Shown in pieces: positions 52,896-62,241 of a stretch of 64,000 bases of DNA. Made by a program: the position numbers and the translations under genes. A model generated the notes under the pieces. It had not been told where the DNA came from, searched no databases, and was given only the letters and a program-made list of their open reading frames with translations. Positions within the stretch are counted from its first letter, which is position 1; each line of letters opens with the position of its first letter. This DNA comes from Nitrosomonas ureae (GTDB taxonomy: Bacteria; Pseudomonadota; Gammaproteobacteria; Burkholderiales; Nitrosomonadaceae): positions 620,001 to 684,000 of the forward strand of contig NZ_CP013341.1 in assembly GCF_001455205.1 (NCBI RefSeq), written 5' to 3'.

Positions 52896-53942
52896 TTATA
52901 AATTTCTTTCTTCCCAAAGTTCACCGCTTAATCCGCTACTTAGCTGCGCAATACCAAAGTGCTGATAAGCCGCTGTCGTTGCCATACGTCCCCTTGCTGT
53001 ACGCTTCAGAAATCCTTGCTGAATTAAGTAAGGCTCTAACACATCTTCAATCGTGTCGCGCTCTTCACTAATCGCGGCAGCGAGATTATCAACCCCGACT
53101 GGACCACCACCAAACTTTTCTAATACTGCTAATAACAGTTTCCGGTCCATGACATCCAATCCGATCGCATCGACATCCAACATGCTCAAAGCGGCATCTG
53201 CCACAAGACGAGTAATATGCCCATCCGCCTTCACCTGAGCATAATCGCGTACGCGGCGGAGTAACCGATTAACAATTCGGGGCGTGCCACGCGAACGGCG
53301 AGCAATCTCCAATGCGCCATCAGATGAAATCTCTACTTTCAATAACCTGGCAGAACGAGTAACTATTTTGCCAAGCTCTTCCGATGTATAAAATTCTAAG
53401 CGTGACACAATACCGAAACGATCACGCAATGGATTTGTAAGCATGCCAGCGCGCGTTGTTGCACCTACCAATGTAAATGAAGGCAAATCGAGCTTCACAG
53501 ATCGAGCTGCCGGCCCCTCTCCTATCATAATATCCAATTGATAGTCTTCCAGAGCTGGATAAAGAATTTCTTCTACTATGGGTGAAAGGCGATGAATTTC
53601 ATCGATAAACAAAACATCATTAGGTTCCAGATTAGTCAATAGAGCTGCCAAATCACCTGGACGCTCCAGTACTGGGCCAGAAGTTTGTCGCAAATTAACG
53701 CCCATTTCTCTGGCAATAATATGCGCAAGTGTCGTCTTACCTAATCCGGGCGGCCCGAATAATAAAACATGATCGAGTGCCTCGCGTCGATTCCTTGCGG
53801 CTTCAATGAATATCTGCAGTTGTCCACGAATTTTTTCCTGACCGACATACTCATCAAGTTGTTTAGGACGTAATGCTCGTTCCAATATTTCTTCTTGTGA
53901 CGACGAGGAAATAGCAGTTACAAGTCGATCGGTTTCAATCAT
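52896..53942 (-). CDS. ruvB: Holliday junction branch-migration ATPase RuvB
   Basis: The hexameric motor that drives branch migration with RuvA. It has 348 residues: Walker A FGPPGLGKTTLAHIIA, Walker B LFIDEIHRLSPIVEE, sensor VGATTRAGMLTNPLRDRFG, arginine finger region and a C-terminal winged helix ending with RGRMATTAAYQHFG. It lies 22 bases after ruvA. Confidence 0.98.
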   Translation of the reverse strand: MIETDRLVTAISSSSQEEILERALRPKQLDEYVGQEKIRGQLQIFIEAARNRREALDHVLLFGPPGLGKTTLAHIIAREMGVNLRQTSGPVLERPGDLAALLTNLEPNDVLFIDEIHRLSPIVEEILYPALEDYQLDIMIGEGPAARSVKLDLPSFTLVGATTRAGMLTNPLRDRFGIVSRLEFYTSEELGKIVTRSARLLKVEISSDGALEIARRSRGTPRIVNRLLRRVRDYAQVKADGHITRLVADAALSMLDVDAIGLDVMDRKLLLAVLEKFGGGPVGVDNLAAAISEERDTIEDVLEPYLIQQGFLKRTARGRMATTAAYQHFGIAQLSSGLSGELWEERNL

Positions 53943-53964
53943 TTATTACCCTTGTGATTATTCA

Positions 53965-54546
53965 CTATCTTTCTTTAGATAATAATTGCAACGCTTGCCG
54001 TATACCATCGGACACCATCGCATTCGAAGAAATTTGCTTAATAGCCCAACTGGCTTCACGGTCGCTATATCCCAATGATAATAAGGCATTAAGTATGTCA
54101 CTCTCACTAGTTGACGATAGAGCCCGATCGGAATTGAGCAACGCCAAGTCCAATTTATCCCGCAACTCTAGTAATAAACGCTCCGCTGTCTTTTTTCCAA
54201 TACCAGGCACTTTGACTAATTGTGCACTATCTTGAGTACTCACTGCATGATGCAAATCAGCTACGCTTAAACCGGATAAGAGTGCTAATGCTGTTCTTGC
54301 ACCTATACCGGATATTTTTATTAACTGCCGAAATGTCTGGCGTTCCGGTTCTGTCGCAAAGCCAAAGAGTAAGTGCATATCTTCACGTATTACAAGATGG
54401 GTATACAAAGTAATTTCGCCCCCAATTGCGGGGAGATCATAAAAAGTACTCATCGGCACATCAATTTCGTAACCAACTCCCTGCACTTCCAGCAACACCT
54501 GGGGGGGGTGTTTTTCCAACAATTTTCCAGTTAGCCGCCCAATCAA
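53965..54546 (-). CDS. ruvA: Holliday junction DNA-binding protein RuvA
   Basis: RuvA holds the four-way junction for RuvB. The start is set at TTG 54546 (read as MIGRLTGKLLEKHPPQV), which overlaps the ruvC stop by 4 bases, a usual coupling; the longer frame to 54630 would run deep in ruvC. This gives 193 residues: OB fold, helix-hairpin-helix regions (LIKISGIGARTALALLSG, LVKVPGIGKKTAERLLLEL) and the C-terminal RuvB-binding domain. Confidence 0.94.
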   Translation of the reverse strand: MIGRLTGKLLEKHPPQVLLEVQGVGYEIDVPMSTFYDLPAIGGEITLYTHLVIREDMHLLFGFATEPERQTFRQLIKISGIGARTALALLSGLSVADLHHAVSTQDSAQLVKVPGIGKKTAERLLLELRDKLDLALLNSDRALSSTSESDILNALLSLGYSDREASWAIKQISSNAMVSDGIRQALQLLSKER

Positions 54547-55061
54547 ACTAACCGCCCGCGCTTCATTCGGTAACCAATTGTCGCAATTTTTCCCAAACCA
54601 AGCCCGCCATTTGCATGACAGATCGCACAAGCCAAAGCATCAGCTGCATCTGCACCTGGGCTTCCGCTCAGCTTAAGCAATCGCACCACCATTTCTTGTA
54701 CTTGATCTTTCTTTGCATGACCGTTTCCAACAACTGCTTGCTTAATTTGCAAAGCAGTATATTCAGCCACCATCAGATTATTCATTACTGCTGCACAAAT
54801 TGCCGCGCCACGCGCCTGGCCCAACAATAATGTTGATTTAGGATTGATATTGACAAAAACCTGCTCTATGGAAACATGTTGTGGACGATATCGAGCAATA
54901 ATTTCAGATAAATTGTCTAAAATCAACTTAAGACGAAATGGTAACTCACCTTCTGAGGTTTTAACACTGCCACTGCTAACGTAAGTTAGACTGCTTCCAT
55001 TCTTGTCTATCACGCCAAAACCAGTAACACATAATCCAGGATCTATGCCAAGAATGCGGAT
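54543..55061 (-). CDS. ruvC: Holliday junction resolvase RuvC, apparent ATC start
   Basis: RuvC cuts Holliday junctions. The family N-terminus, (M)RILGIDPGLCVTGFG with catalytic Asp7, is in frame only from an ATC codon at 55059-55061; the first usual start, GTG 55013, would remove that Asp. A good ribosome site (GAGGTG) lies 5 bases before the ATC, exactly where ATG would be expected. In-frame TGA lies 3 codons upstream of ATC. The 172 residues fit the family (173 in E. coli). Other acidic residues (IEQVFVN, SPGADAADALA) are intact. Either a rare ATC start, a start-codon mutation, or a sequence error. Confidence 0.85.
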   Translation of the reverse strand: MRILGIDPGLCVTGFGVIDKNGSSLTYVSSGSVKTSEGELPFRLKLILDNLSEIIARYRPQHVSIEQVFVNINPKSTLLLGQARGAAICAAVMNNLMVAEYTALQIKQAVVGNGHAKKDQVQEMVVRLLKLSGSPGADAADALACAICHANGGLGLGKIATIGYRMKRGRLV

Positions 55062-55088
55062 TTTTGCACCTCAGGACAGCTTAACTTA

Positions 55089-55814
55089 TTACTCTTCAAG
55101 TACGACCGTAGTATATACATTTTGCACATCGTCCAAATTTTCCAGGGCATCTAATAATTTTTGCATTTTTATCGCATCATCACCCGAGAGTACTGTTTCA
55201 TTTGCTGGTTTCATAGTCACCTCGGCTAATTCTGCTTTAAAACCCGCTTTCTCCAAAGCATCTTTTATATTTATGAAGTCATAAGGCTCAGTAACTACTT
55301 CGATACTACCGTCCTCGTTACTAATCACGTCTTCAGCTCCACTCTCCAATGCTGCTTCGATGATCTCATCCTCGTTTGTTCCTGGTGCAAAAATTAACTG
55401 ACCGCAGTGTTTGAATAGAAAACCAACAGAACCATCCGTTCCTAGGTTTCCACCATATTTGGTAAATGCATGGCGCACATCTGCCACGGTTCGAACACGA
55501 TTATCCGTCATGCAATCCACCATCACTGCAGCCCCTGCTATTCCATATCCTTCATAACGAATTTCTTCATAATCGACGCCATCTAGCGCACCGCAACCCC
55601 GTTTAATCGCACGCTCAATGTTATCTTTTGGCATATTCTGACCGTATGCTTTATCCATCGCCAAACGCAAGCGGGGATTACTGTCTGGATCCCCGCCGCC
55701 CATCCGGGCAGCCACTGTAATCTCCTTAATAAGCCGGGTAAATATTTTGCCTCGCTTGGCATCCTGCGCTGCTTTCTTATGCTTAATATTCGCCCACTTG
55801 CTATGGCCAGCCAT
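55089..55814 (-). CDS. YebC/PmpR family regulatory protein
   Basis: The 241-residue protein has the typical N-terminus AGHSKWANIKHKKAAQDAKRGKIFTRLIKEI (read in parts), GGDPDSNPRLRLAMDKA and RGCGALDGVDYEEIRYEGYG. Family members have been reported as transcription regulators and, more recently, as translation factors that help with difficult peptide motifs. Upstream of ruvC, the classical position. Confidence 0.95.
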   Translation of the reverse strand: MAGHSKWANIKHKKAAQDAKRGKIFTRLIKEITVAARMGGGDPDSNPRLRLAMDKAYGQNMPKDNIERAIKRGCGALDGVDYEEIRYEGYGIAGAAVMVDCMTDNRVRTVADVRHAFTKYGGNLGTDGSVGFLFKHCGQLIFAPGTNEDEIIEAALESGAEDVISNEDGSIEVVTEPYDFINIKDALEKAGFKAELAEVTMKPANETVLSGDDAIKMQKLLDALENLDDVQNVYTTVVLEE

Positions 55815-55953
55815 TTATAACACCCTTAACTAAAGTAAGTTGATATTACCATCCTCTATTCTACGGATATAGTACCTAACTACGTTGCAATAAAGATAAG
55901 AACAAGTTAATTCTTAGCCACATAATTCCACTTTCTATTTATCCCAGCCAATA

Positions 55954-57810
55954 CTATTCAACCGTCACAGCTTTTGCAAGATTCCTCGGCTTGTCAACAT
56001 CAGTACCCTTTACTAAGGCCACATGATAAGCCAGTAACTGTAATGGTATGGTATGTAAGATAGGACTCAGTATACCTGCATGCTCAGATAGACGAATTAC
56101 ATGTAGATTCTTGCTTTGCATTATTTGAGAATCTGCATCTGCAAATACATAGAGTTCACCACCCCGTGCGTGCACTTCTTGCAAATTTGATTTAAGTTTA
56201 CCTATCAATTGATCATTAGGTGCAATTGCTACAACAGGCATTTCATTATCAACCAAAGCCAGCGGCCCATGCTTCAACTCTCCTGCTGCATAAGCCTCGG
56301 CGTGGATGTATGAAATTTCTTTAAGCTTAAGCGCTCCTTCCATCGCGATAGGATAATGGACTCCACGTCCAAGAAATAATGCGTGACGCTTCTGTGCAAA
56401 ACTTTTTGCCCAAATTTTCACTTGTGACTCGATTTGCAATGTATGTTGCAGAGCCACTGGCAAATGTCGAAGCGCCATAATCATTTGCCGCTCATCTTTA
56501 GTCGATAATTTATGACGCATTTTTGCCAGCACCATTGCCAGTAACAATAATGTAGCCAATTGTGTTGTAAATGCTTTCGTTGAAGCCACTCCAATCTCTG
56601 GACCTGCATGTGTGAGAAAGCACAGGTCAGCTTGCCGTATCAAAGCACTCTCCGGCACATTACAAATAGCAAGACTATATTGATGACCTAGCTTTTTAGC
56701 ATAACTTATCGCCGCCAGAGTATCTGCAGTTTCACCGGATTGAGAAATACCTACCACCAAGGTAGCCTGATCTGCCAGGGGGTTACGGTAACGATATTCG
56801 CTGGCAATTTCAACATTGCAAGGAATTCCAGCTACACTTTCCAGCCAGTGCCTTGCCACTAAGCCTGCATGATAACTTGTTCCGCAAGCCAGGATCAGAA
56901 CATTGCTAGTTCTGGAAAATACTTCTTCAGCCTTATTACCAAACAAATTTGGTGAAATTGATTTTGCATTTAAAATCATCTCCAGAGTATTAGCTACAGC
57001 ACTGGGTTGCTCGAAAATTTCTTTTTGCATGAAATGTGCATAGGGCCCTAACTCAATTGCCTCGCTTGATAAATTACTTTCGTGAACAGAACGTTTCACT
57101 TCTTTCACTGAGTTCGTATTTAAACAATTGACAATACGATATCTGTCGCAGGTAAGTTCGGCCACATCGCCTTCTTCCAAATAAATCATATTCCTAGTCG
57201 CTTTTAGCAAGGCAGATGCATCAGAAGCCGCATAATTACCACTTTCACCTAAACCCAATAATAACGGTGCTCCGTTACGCGCCACAACAATTCTTTCTGG
57301 TCGTGCTTCTTCCATAACCGCTATCGCATAAGCACCTTGTAGTTCAGCAATTGAGGCGCAAACTGCTACTATCAAATCACCGGTATACTTTAGGTTAAAA
57401 GAAATTAAATGCGCAATTACTTCAGAGTCAGTATCAGAAATAAATTCAAACCCTTCTGCTTGCAAGCGTTTGCGCATTATTTCATGGTTCTCAATTATTC
57501 CATTGTGCGTAATAGCTATTCGAGCAGGAGATTCTGCTGTTCCGGAAAAATGAGGATGCGCATTACGCTCAGAAGGAACCCCATGCGTCGCCCAACGAGT
57601 ATGTGCAATACCGGCAAGACCTTGTATATTCTTTTCATGCACAAGCTTTTTTAACTCGGCTACTCGGCCCGTAGTGCGCAATCTTTGCAGACCATTACAA
57701 GTCACCACGAGACCAGCGGAATCATAACCTCGGTATTCTAAATGTAATAATCCATCCAACAACACCGGAACGATGTTATTATTTGCTACTGCACCTACTA
57801 TTCCACACAT
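55954..57810 (-). CDS. glmS: Glutamine-fructose-6-phosphate aminotransferase
   Basis: It makes glucosamine-6-phosphate for cell wall synthesis. The 618-residue protein has the N-terminal amidohydrolase nucleophile Cys2 (MCGIVGAV), HTRWATHGVPSERNAHPH, and two SIS domains (LACGTSYHAGLVARHWLE, GVASTKAFTTQLATLLLLA). It ends with DKPRNLAKAVTVE. It lies just downstream of glmU, 62 bases away. Confidence 0.97.
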   Translation of the reverse strand: MCGIVGAVANNNIVPVLLDGLLHLEYRGYDSAGLVVTCNGLQRLRTTGRVAELKKLVHEKNIQGLAGIAHTRWATHGVPSERNAHPHFSGTAESPARIAITHNGIIENHEIMRKRLQAEGFEFISDTDSEVIAHLISFNLKYTGDLIVAVCASIAELQGAYAIAVMEEARPERIVVARNGAPLLLGLGESGNYAASDASALLKATRNMIYLEEGDVAELTCDRYRIVNCLNTNSVKEVKRSVHESNLSSEAIELGPYAHFMQKEIFEQPSAVANTLEMILNAKSISPNLFGNKAEEVFSRTSNVLILACGTSYHAGLVARHWLESVAGIPCNVEIASEYRYRNPLADQATLVVGISQSGETADTLAAISYAKKLGHQYSLAICNVPESALIRQADLCFLTHAGPEIGVASTKAFTTQLATLLLLAMVLAKMRHKLSTKDERQMIMALRHLPVALQHTLQIESQVKIWAKSFAQKRHALFLGRGVHYPIAMEGALKLKEISYIHAEAYAAGELKHGPLALVDNEMPVVAIAPNDQLIGKLKSNLQEVHARGGELYVFADADSQIMQSKNLHVIRLSEHAGILSPILHTIPLQLLAYHVALVKGTDVDKPRNLAKAVTVE

Positions 57811-57872
57811 ATCACATTTTCCTGCTACTCACGCTGACAAAAAATACTATTTAGATAATAGAAAATACCATT

Positions 57873-59246
57873 CTATTTTTTGATTTTTGGAGGACGCTTC
57901 CATCCACTAATACTGATCTGCCTTGATCTGGATAAAGTCAGCTGATTCTCGGGTGTTTCTTTTGTAATCGTTGATCCAGCACCAATTGTTGAACCTCTTG
58001 ATATCTTAACCGGTGCAACAAGTTGAGTATCCGATCCAATAAATACATCATCCTCAACAATGGTAGTGTGTTTGTTAGCACCATCGTAATTACAAGTAAT
58101 AGTTCCAGCACCGATATTGACATTTTTACCTAAGCAAGAATCGCCAATATAGCTTAAATGGTTTGCTTTGCTCTCCACGCCAATCTGGCTATTCTTAACT
58201 TCGACAAAATTACCGATCTGTACTTTACTGGCAAGCCTAGTGCCAGGTCGGATGCGAGCATAAGGGCCTATCTTGCAATTTTCACTAATTTCTGCACCCT
58301 CTATCATGCTGTACGGATGAATAATACTCCCCGCCGCTACTGTTACATTCCTGAGTATGCAATGGGCGCCTACCCGCACAAAATTACCTAGCTTTACAGT
58401 TCCTTCAAAAATACAATTAATATCGATCTCAACATCGGATCCACAGATAAGTTCACCTCGTATATCAATTCGCGCAGGATCAATTAAGCTAACTCCTGCA
58501 TTCAATAACTCATTGGCACAATGCCTTTGAAATAATCTTTCAAGTTCTGCCAATTGGTATTTGTTATTAACACCCATTACTTCCCAAAAATTCTTAACCT
58601 GCACGGATGCAATATGCACACCATCTTTAACAGCCATCGCAATAATATCTGTTAAATAATATTCACGTTGGGTATTATTATTTTTTATCTTAGGTAACCA
58701 TTTGTGTAAATATACATTAGGTATAAGCATAATACCCGTGTTAATTTCATGTATACTTTCCTGTTCAGTGCTGGCATCTTTTTGCTCCACAATTGCAGTA
58801 ATCGCCTTGGTATTTATATCACGTACAATCCTCCCATAGCCAAAAGGATTTTCTACGACTGTGGATAACGTAGCACAGCTTTTCTCTTCTACCGCGATTA
58901 ATAATTGGCGCAATTCTTGGACACTCACTAATGGAACATCCCCATAAAGTATGAGTGTCAAACCATCATCATTAAGTTGAGACAATGCTTGCATTAACGC
59001 ATGCCCGGTCCCCAATTGTTGCTCTTGTATTATCCACGTTAAATCATCTCCAATGACTGATTTTTTTATTTTTTCTCCATCATGACCAATAACTACACAA
59101 ATTTTATTAGGCGATAGCTTTCGGGCCGTATTGATAACATGCGTAAGCAGGGACTGTCCTGCCAAAGTATGCAATACTTTTGGAAGAGAAGAATGCATGC
59201 GCTTTCCAGCACCTGCGGCGAGAATTACCACATTAAGCTTCAACAC
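57873..59246 (-). CDS. glmU: Bifunctional GlcN-1-P acetyltransferase / GlcNAc-1-P uridyltransferase
   Basis: It makes UDP-GlcNAc for peptidoglycan and LPS. It has 457 residues. The N-terminal uridyltransferase has VVILAAGAGKRMHSSLPKVLH and YGDVPLV; the C-terminal left-handed beta-helix has hexapeptide repeats and catalytic His region GNFVEVKNSQIGVESKANHLSYIGDS (read in parts). With glmS it completes the pathway. Confidence 0.97.
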   Translation of the reverse strand: MLKLNVVILAAGAGKRMHSSLPKVLHTLAGQSLLTHVINTARKLSPNKICVVIGHDGEKIKKSVIGDDLTWIIQEQQLGTGHALMQALSQLNDDGLTLILYGDVPLVSVQELRQLLIAVEEKSCATLSTVVENPFGYGRIVRDINTKAITAIVEQKDASTEQESIHEINTGIMLIPNVYLHKWLPKIKNNNTQREYYLTDIIAMAVKDGVHIASVQVKNFWEVMGVNNKYQLAELERLFQRHCANELLNAGVSLIDPARIDIRGELICGSDVEIDINCIFEGTVKLGNFVRVGAHCILRNVTVAAGSIIHPYSMIEGAEISENCKIGPYARIRPGTRLASKVQIGNFVEVKNSQIGVESKANHLSYIGDSCLGKNVNIGAGTITCNYDGANKHTTIVEDDVFIGSDTQLVAPVKISRGSTIGAGSTITKETPENQLTLSRSRQISISGWKRPPKIKK

Positions 59247-59356
59247 AATTCATGAACGATTTTAAAATAAATACTGGAACCTAATTGAATAAAGTAGCCT
59301 TTGTAAATTAGCTGATCGCTCATTTTAAATATTTATCATTTTAATTTAGAAAGAAG

Positions 59357-59392
59357 ACACAAAAAAGGCGACCTTTGTCGCCTTTTTTGTGT
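59357..59392 (-). terminator. Strong intrinsic terminator after the ATP synthase operon
   Basis: Sixteen-base perfect arms (ACACAAAAAAGGCGAC and GTCGCCTTTTTTGTGT) flank a CTTT loop. It lies 112 bases after atpC and before glmU, so it separates the two transcription units; the T-run is on both strands. Confidence 0.93.
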
Positions 59393-59504
59393 TTTCTTTC
59401 TTTTAGTGAATATATTATAAGCAAAAGGGGTAACAATTACATTCGTCGATTCACTTTTATTCAGTCACTTTTCAACAAAAACTGAAAATCAATCTACATT
59501 TCAA

Positions 59505-59930
59505 CTAGTGCCCACGTTTTCTTAGTTTATCTATTGCAGCAAGCTGAGCCATTGCTTCTATCAATTCAGCCTGCGCTTTAACATAATCTAATTCTGACTC
59601 CTTATTTTTCATAGCTTCTTCAGCAGCCCGCTTTACTTCAAGTGCTTTGGCTTCATCAAGATCGTGGCTTCGCACAGCGGTGTCAGCCAATATAGTAACA
59701 ATATCCGGTTGAACCTCCAGCATGCCTCCAGATACGTATATTAGCTCTTCTTCCTTTAATTGAGCTTTTATACGCACCATCCCAGATTTTATTTTTGTTA
59801 GCATCGGTGTATGCCGTGGATAAATTCCCACCTCCCCCATCTGAGCCGGCGCAACCATGAACTCTACAGGTCCAGAATAAATTGACTCTTCAGCACTAAC
59901 TATATCAAGATGAAAAATGGTACCCATCAC
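59505..59930 (-). CDS. atpC: ATP synthase subunit epsilon
   Basis: The central-stalk subunit, 141 residues: beta-sandwich with FHLDIVSAEESIYSGPVEF, VGIYPRHTPMLTKIKSG and GGMLEVQPDIVTILADTAVRSHDLDE (read in parts), then two C-terminal helices that can inhibit the enzyme. Last gene of the operon, followed by a strong terminator. Confidence 0.97.
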   Translation of the reverse strand: MMGTIFHLDIVSAEESIYSGPVEFMVAPAQMGEVGIYPRHTPMLTKIKSGMVRIKAQLKEEELIYVSGGMLEVQPDIVTILADTAVRSHDLDEAKALEVKRAAEEAMKNKESELDYVKAQAELIEAMAQLAAIDKLRKRGH

Positions 59931-59944
59931 TATTTTCTCTGAAA

Positions 59945-61324
59945 TTATTGAAGCGTTTTGGCTTTCTCGATTGCCTCTTCGATACCACCAACCATATAAA
60001 AGGCTTGCTCAGGCAAATCGTCGTATTCACCTCCAACAATCCCTTTAAAACCTTTAATAGTATCTTTTAAGGACACATATTTTCCTGGTGAACCGGTAAA
60101 CACTTCTGCAACATTGAATGGCTGAGATAAAAATCGCTGAATTTTACGAGCTCGACTTACAGCCAATTTATCTTCAGGAGACAGCTCATCCATGCCTAAA
60201 ATAGCAATAATATCCCTCAATTCTTTATAGCGTTGCAAGGTCTGCTGTACCGCGCGCGCAGTGTTATAATGCTCTTCCCCTACAACTTGCGGGTCAAGTT
60301 GACGTGAGGTTGAATCAAGTGGATCCACAGCTGGATAAATACCTAAGGAAGCAATATCACGCGACAACACTACAGTAGCATCCAGATGACCAAAAGTGGT
60401 TGCAGGCGAAGGATCGGTTAAATCGTCAGCGGGAACATACACAGCCTGAATTGAAGTAATTGATCCAGTTTTAGTTGATGTAATACGCTCTTGCAATCGC
60501 CCCATTTCTTCTGCGAGTGTTGGCTGGTATCCAACCGCTGATGGCATACGTCCAAGCAAAGCAGATACTTCTGTTCCAGCCAAGGTATAGCGATATATAT
60601 TATCTACAAAAAACAGCACATCACGACCTTCATCACGGAATGATTCCGCCATCGTCAAGCCAGTTAATGCAACACGCAAGCGATTTCCAGGCGGCTCGTT
60701 CATTTGCCCGTACACAAGCGCCACCTTATCGAGCACCTTAGATTCCTTCATCTCATGATAAAAATCATTTCCCTCACGCGTACGCTCTCCCACACCTGCG
60801 AATACCGAATATCCGCTGTGTTCAATCGCGATGTTACGAATCAATTCCATCATATTGACAGTTTTTCCAACACCCGCACCGCCGAATAACCCGACCTTAC
60901 CTCCTTTAGCAAAGGGACATATTAAATCTATAACTTTGATACCGGTTTCCAGCAATTCTGTCGATGCCGAAAGTTCATCGAAAGCAGGAGCCTCACGATG
61001 TATCGACATATGTTGTTCAGCGCCAATATCCCCCATCTCATCGATGGGGCGACCCAAAACATCCATAATGCGGCCTAGGGTTTTGGTTCCAACGGGTACA
61101 TTAATTTGCTTTCCACTGTTTTGAACTATCATTCCACGACGCAAACCATCTGAAGAGCCAAGAGCAATCGTGCGAACCACACCATCTCCTAACTGCTGTT
61201 GTACTTCGAGAGTAAGCTCGGAATCTTCCATTATTAGTGCATCATAAACTTTTGGAAGAGATTCGCGTGGAAACTCAACATCAATCACTGCACCAATACA
61301 CTGAACAATTTTTCCTTGATTCAT
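59945..61324 (-). CDS. atpD: ATP synthase subunit beta
   Basis: The catalytic F1 subunit, 459 residues. P-loop GLFGGAGVGKTVNMMELI, the catalytic glutamate region GVGERTREGNDFYHEM, ALTGLTMAESFRDEGRDVLFFVDNIYRYTLAGTE (read in parts; Y where most have F in DNIYR) and LDSTSRQLDP are present. It lies 14 bases before atpC. Confidence 0.98.
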   Translation of the reverse strand: MNQGKIVQCIGAVIDVEFPRESLPKVYDALIMEDSELTLEVQQQLGDGVVRTIALGSSDGLRRGMIVQNSGKQINVPVGTKTLGRIMDVLGRPIDEMGDIGAEQHMSIHREAPAFDELSASTELLETGIKVIDLICPFAKGGKVGLFGGAGVGKTVNMMELIRNIAIEHSGYSVFAGVGERTREGNDFYHEMKESKVLDKVALVYGQMNEPPGNRLRVALTGLTMAESFRDEGRDVLFFVDNIYRYTLAGTEVSALLGRMPSAVGYQPTLAEEMGRLQERITSTKTGSITSIQAVYVPADDLTDPSPATTFGHLDATVVLSRDIASLGIYPAVDPLDSTSRQLDPQVVGEEHYNTARAVQQTLQRYKELRDIIAILGMDELSPEDKLAVSRARKIQRFLSQPFNVAEVFTGSPGKYVSLKDTIKGFKGIVGGEYDDLPEQAFYMVGGIEEAIEKAKTLQ

Positions 61325-61352
61325 CGTTGTTCCCTAAACTAATACAAAATTT

Positions 61353-62237
61353 TTAAACAGCTGCAGCGCCTCCGACAATCTCAGACAATTCTTTCGTAAT
61401 TGCTGCTTGCCTTGATTTATTATAAATCAGTGTCAATTCATCAATAACATTGCCAGCATTGTCAGAAGCAGCTTTCATCGCCACCATTCTTGCTGATTGC
61501 TCTGACGCCATATTCTCAGCAACAGCCTGATATATCAATGCCTCCACATATCGAACCATAATATCATCGATGACCGACTTCGCTTCTGGCTCATAGATAT
61601 AATCCCATGATACTTTCTGCTTTTCATCACTCCCAGTTTCGCTCTTTATAAGCTCATCAGTTAAAGGCAGTAGTTGTTCCATAACTGGTTGTTGCTTCAT
61701 GGTATTGATAAAACGATTATAAAAAATATATACCCGATCAAACTTATCATATGTATAACCGTCTAATACCACTTTAACTGCGCCAATAAGTCTCACGATA
61801 TCTGGTGTATCACCAAGTCCCACAACTTGAGAGGTGATATTCGCACCAATCCGACTCATAAATCCTAACCCTTTGTTACCAATACAGCAAACCTCAATCT
61901 CCTCTCCCTCATTACTCCATAGTCTCATTTGGCTCAGAGTCTTGCGCAACACGTTGGTGTTCAATCCGCCACATAACCCTTTGTCTGAGGTTACTACAAT
62001 AATGCCAATCCTTTTAACGGTATCCCGTTCAATCAAGAATGGATGTCTATACTCTGTATTTGCTCGACTCATATGTGCAGCTACATTTCGTATTTTTTCT
62101 CCATAAGGGCGTGCCTTCTTCATACGATCCTGAGCCTTACGCATTTTTGATGCCGCAACCATCTCCATGGCACGCGTTATTTTTTGCGTATTTTTTACAC
62201 TCTTTATCTTATTGCGTATTTCTCTGCTGCCAGCCAT
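61353..62237 (-). CDS. atpG: ATP synthase subunit gamma
   Basis: The rotor shaft of F1, 294 residues: N-terminal AGSREIRNKIKSVKNTQKITRAMEMVAASKMRKAQ (read in parts), central Rossmann-like domain with GIIVVTSDKGLCGGLNTNV, and C-terminal helix RMVAMKAASDNAGNVIDELTLIYNKSRQAAIT (read in parts). It lies between atpA and atpD in the usual order. Confidence 0.97.
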   Translation of the reverse strand: MAGSREIRNKIKSVKNTQKITRAMEMVAASKMRKAQDRMKKARPYGEKIRNVAAHMSRANTEYRHPFLIERDTVKRIGIIVVTSDKGLCGGLNTNVLRKTLSQMRLWSNEGEEIEVCCIGNKGLGFMSRIGANITSQVVGLGDTPDIVRLIGAVKVVLDGYTYDKFDRVYIFYNRFINTMKQQPVMEQLLPLTDELIKSETGSDEKQKVSWDYIYEPEAKSVIDDIMVRYVEALIYQAVAENMASEQSARMVAMKAASDNAGNVIDELTLIYNKSRQAAITKELSEIVGGAAAV

Positions 62238-62241
62238 TTGA

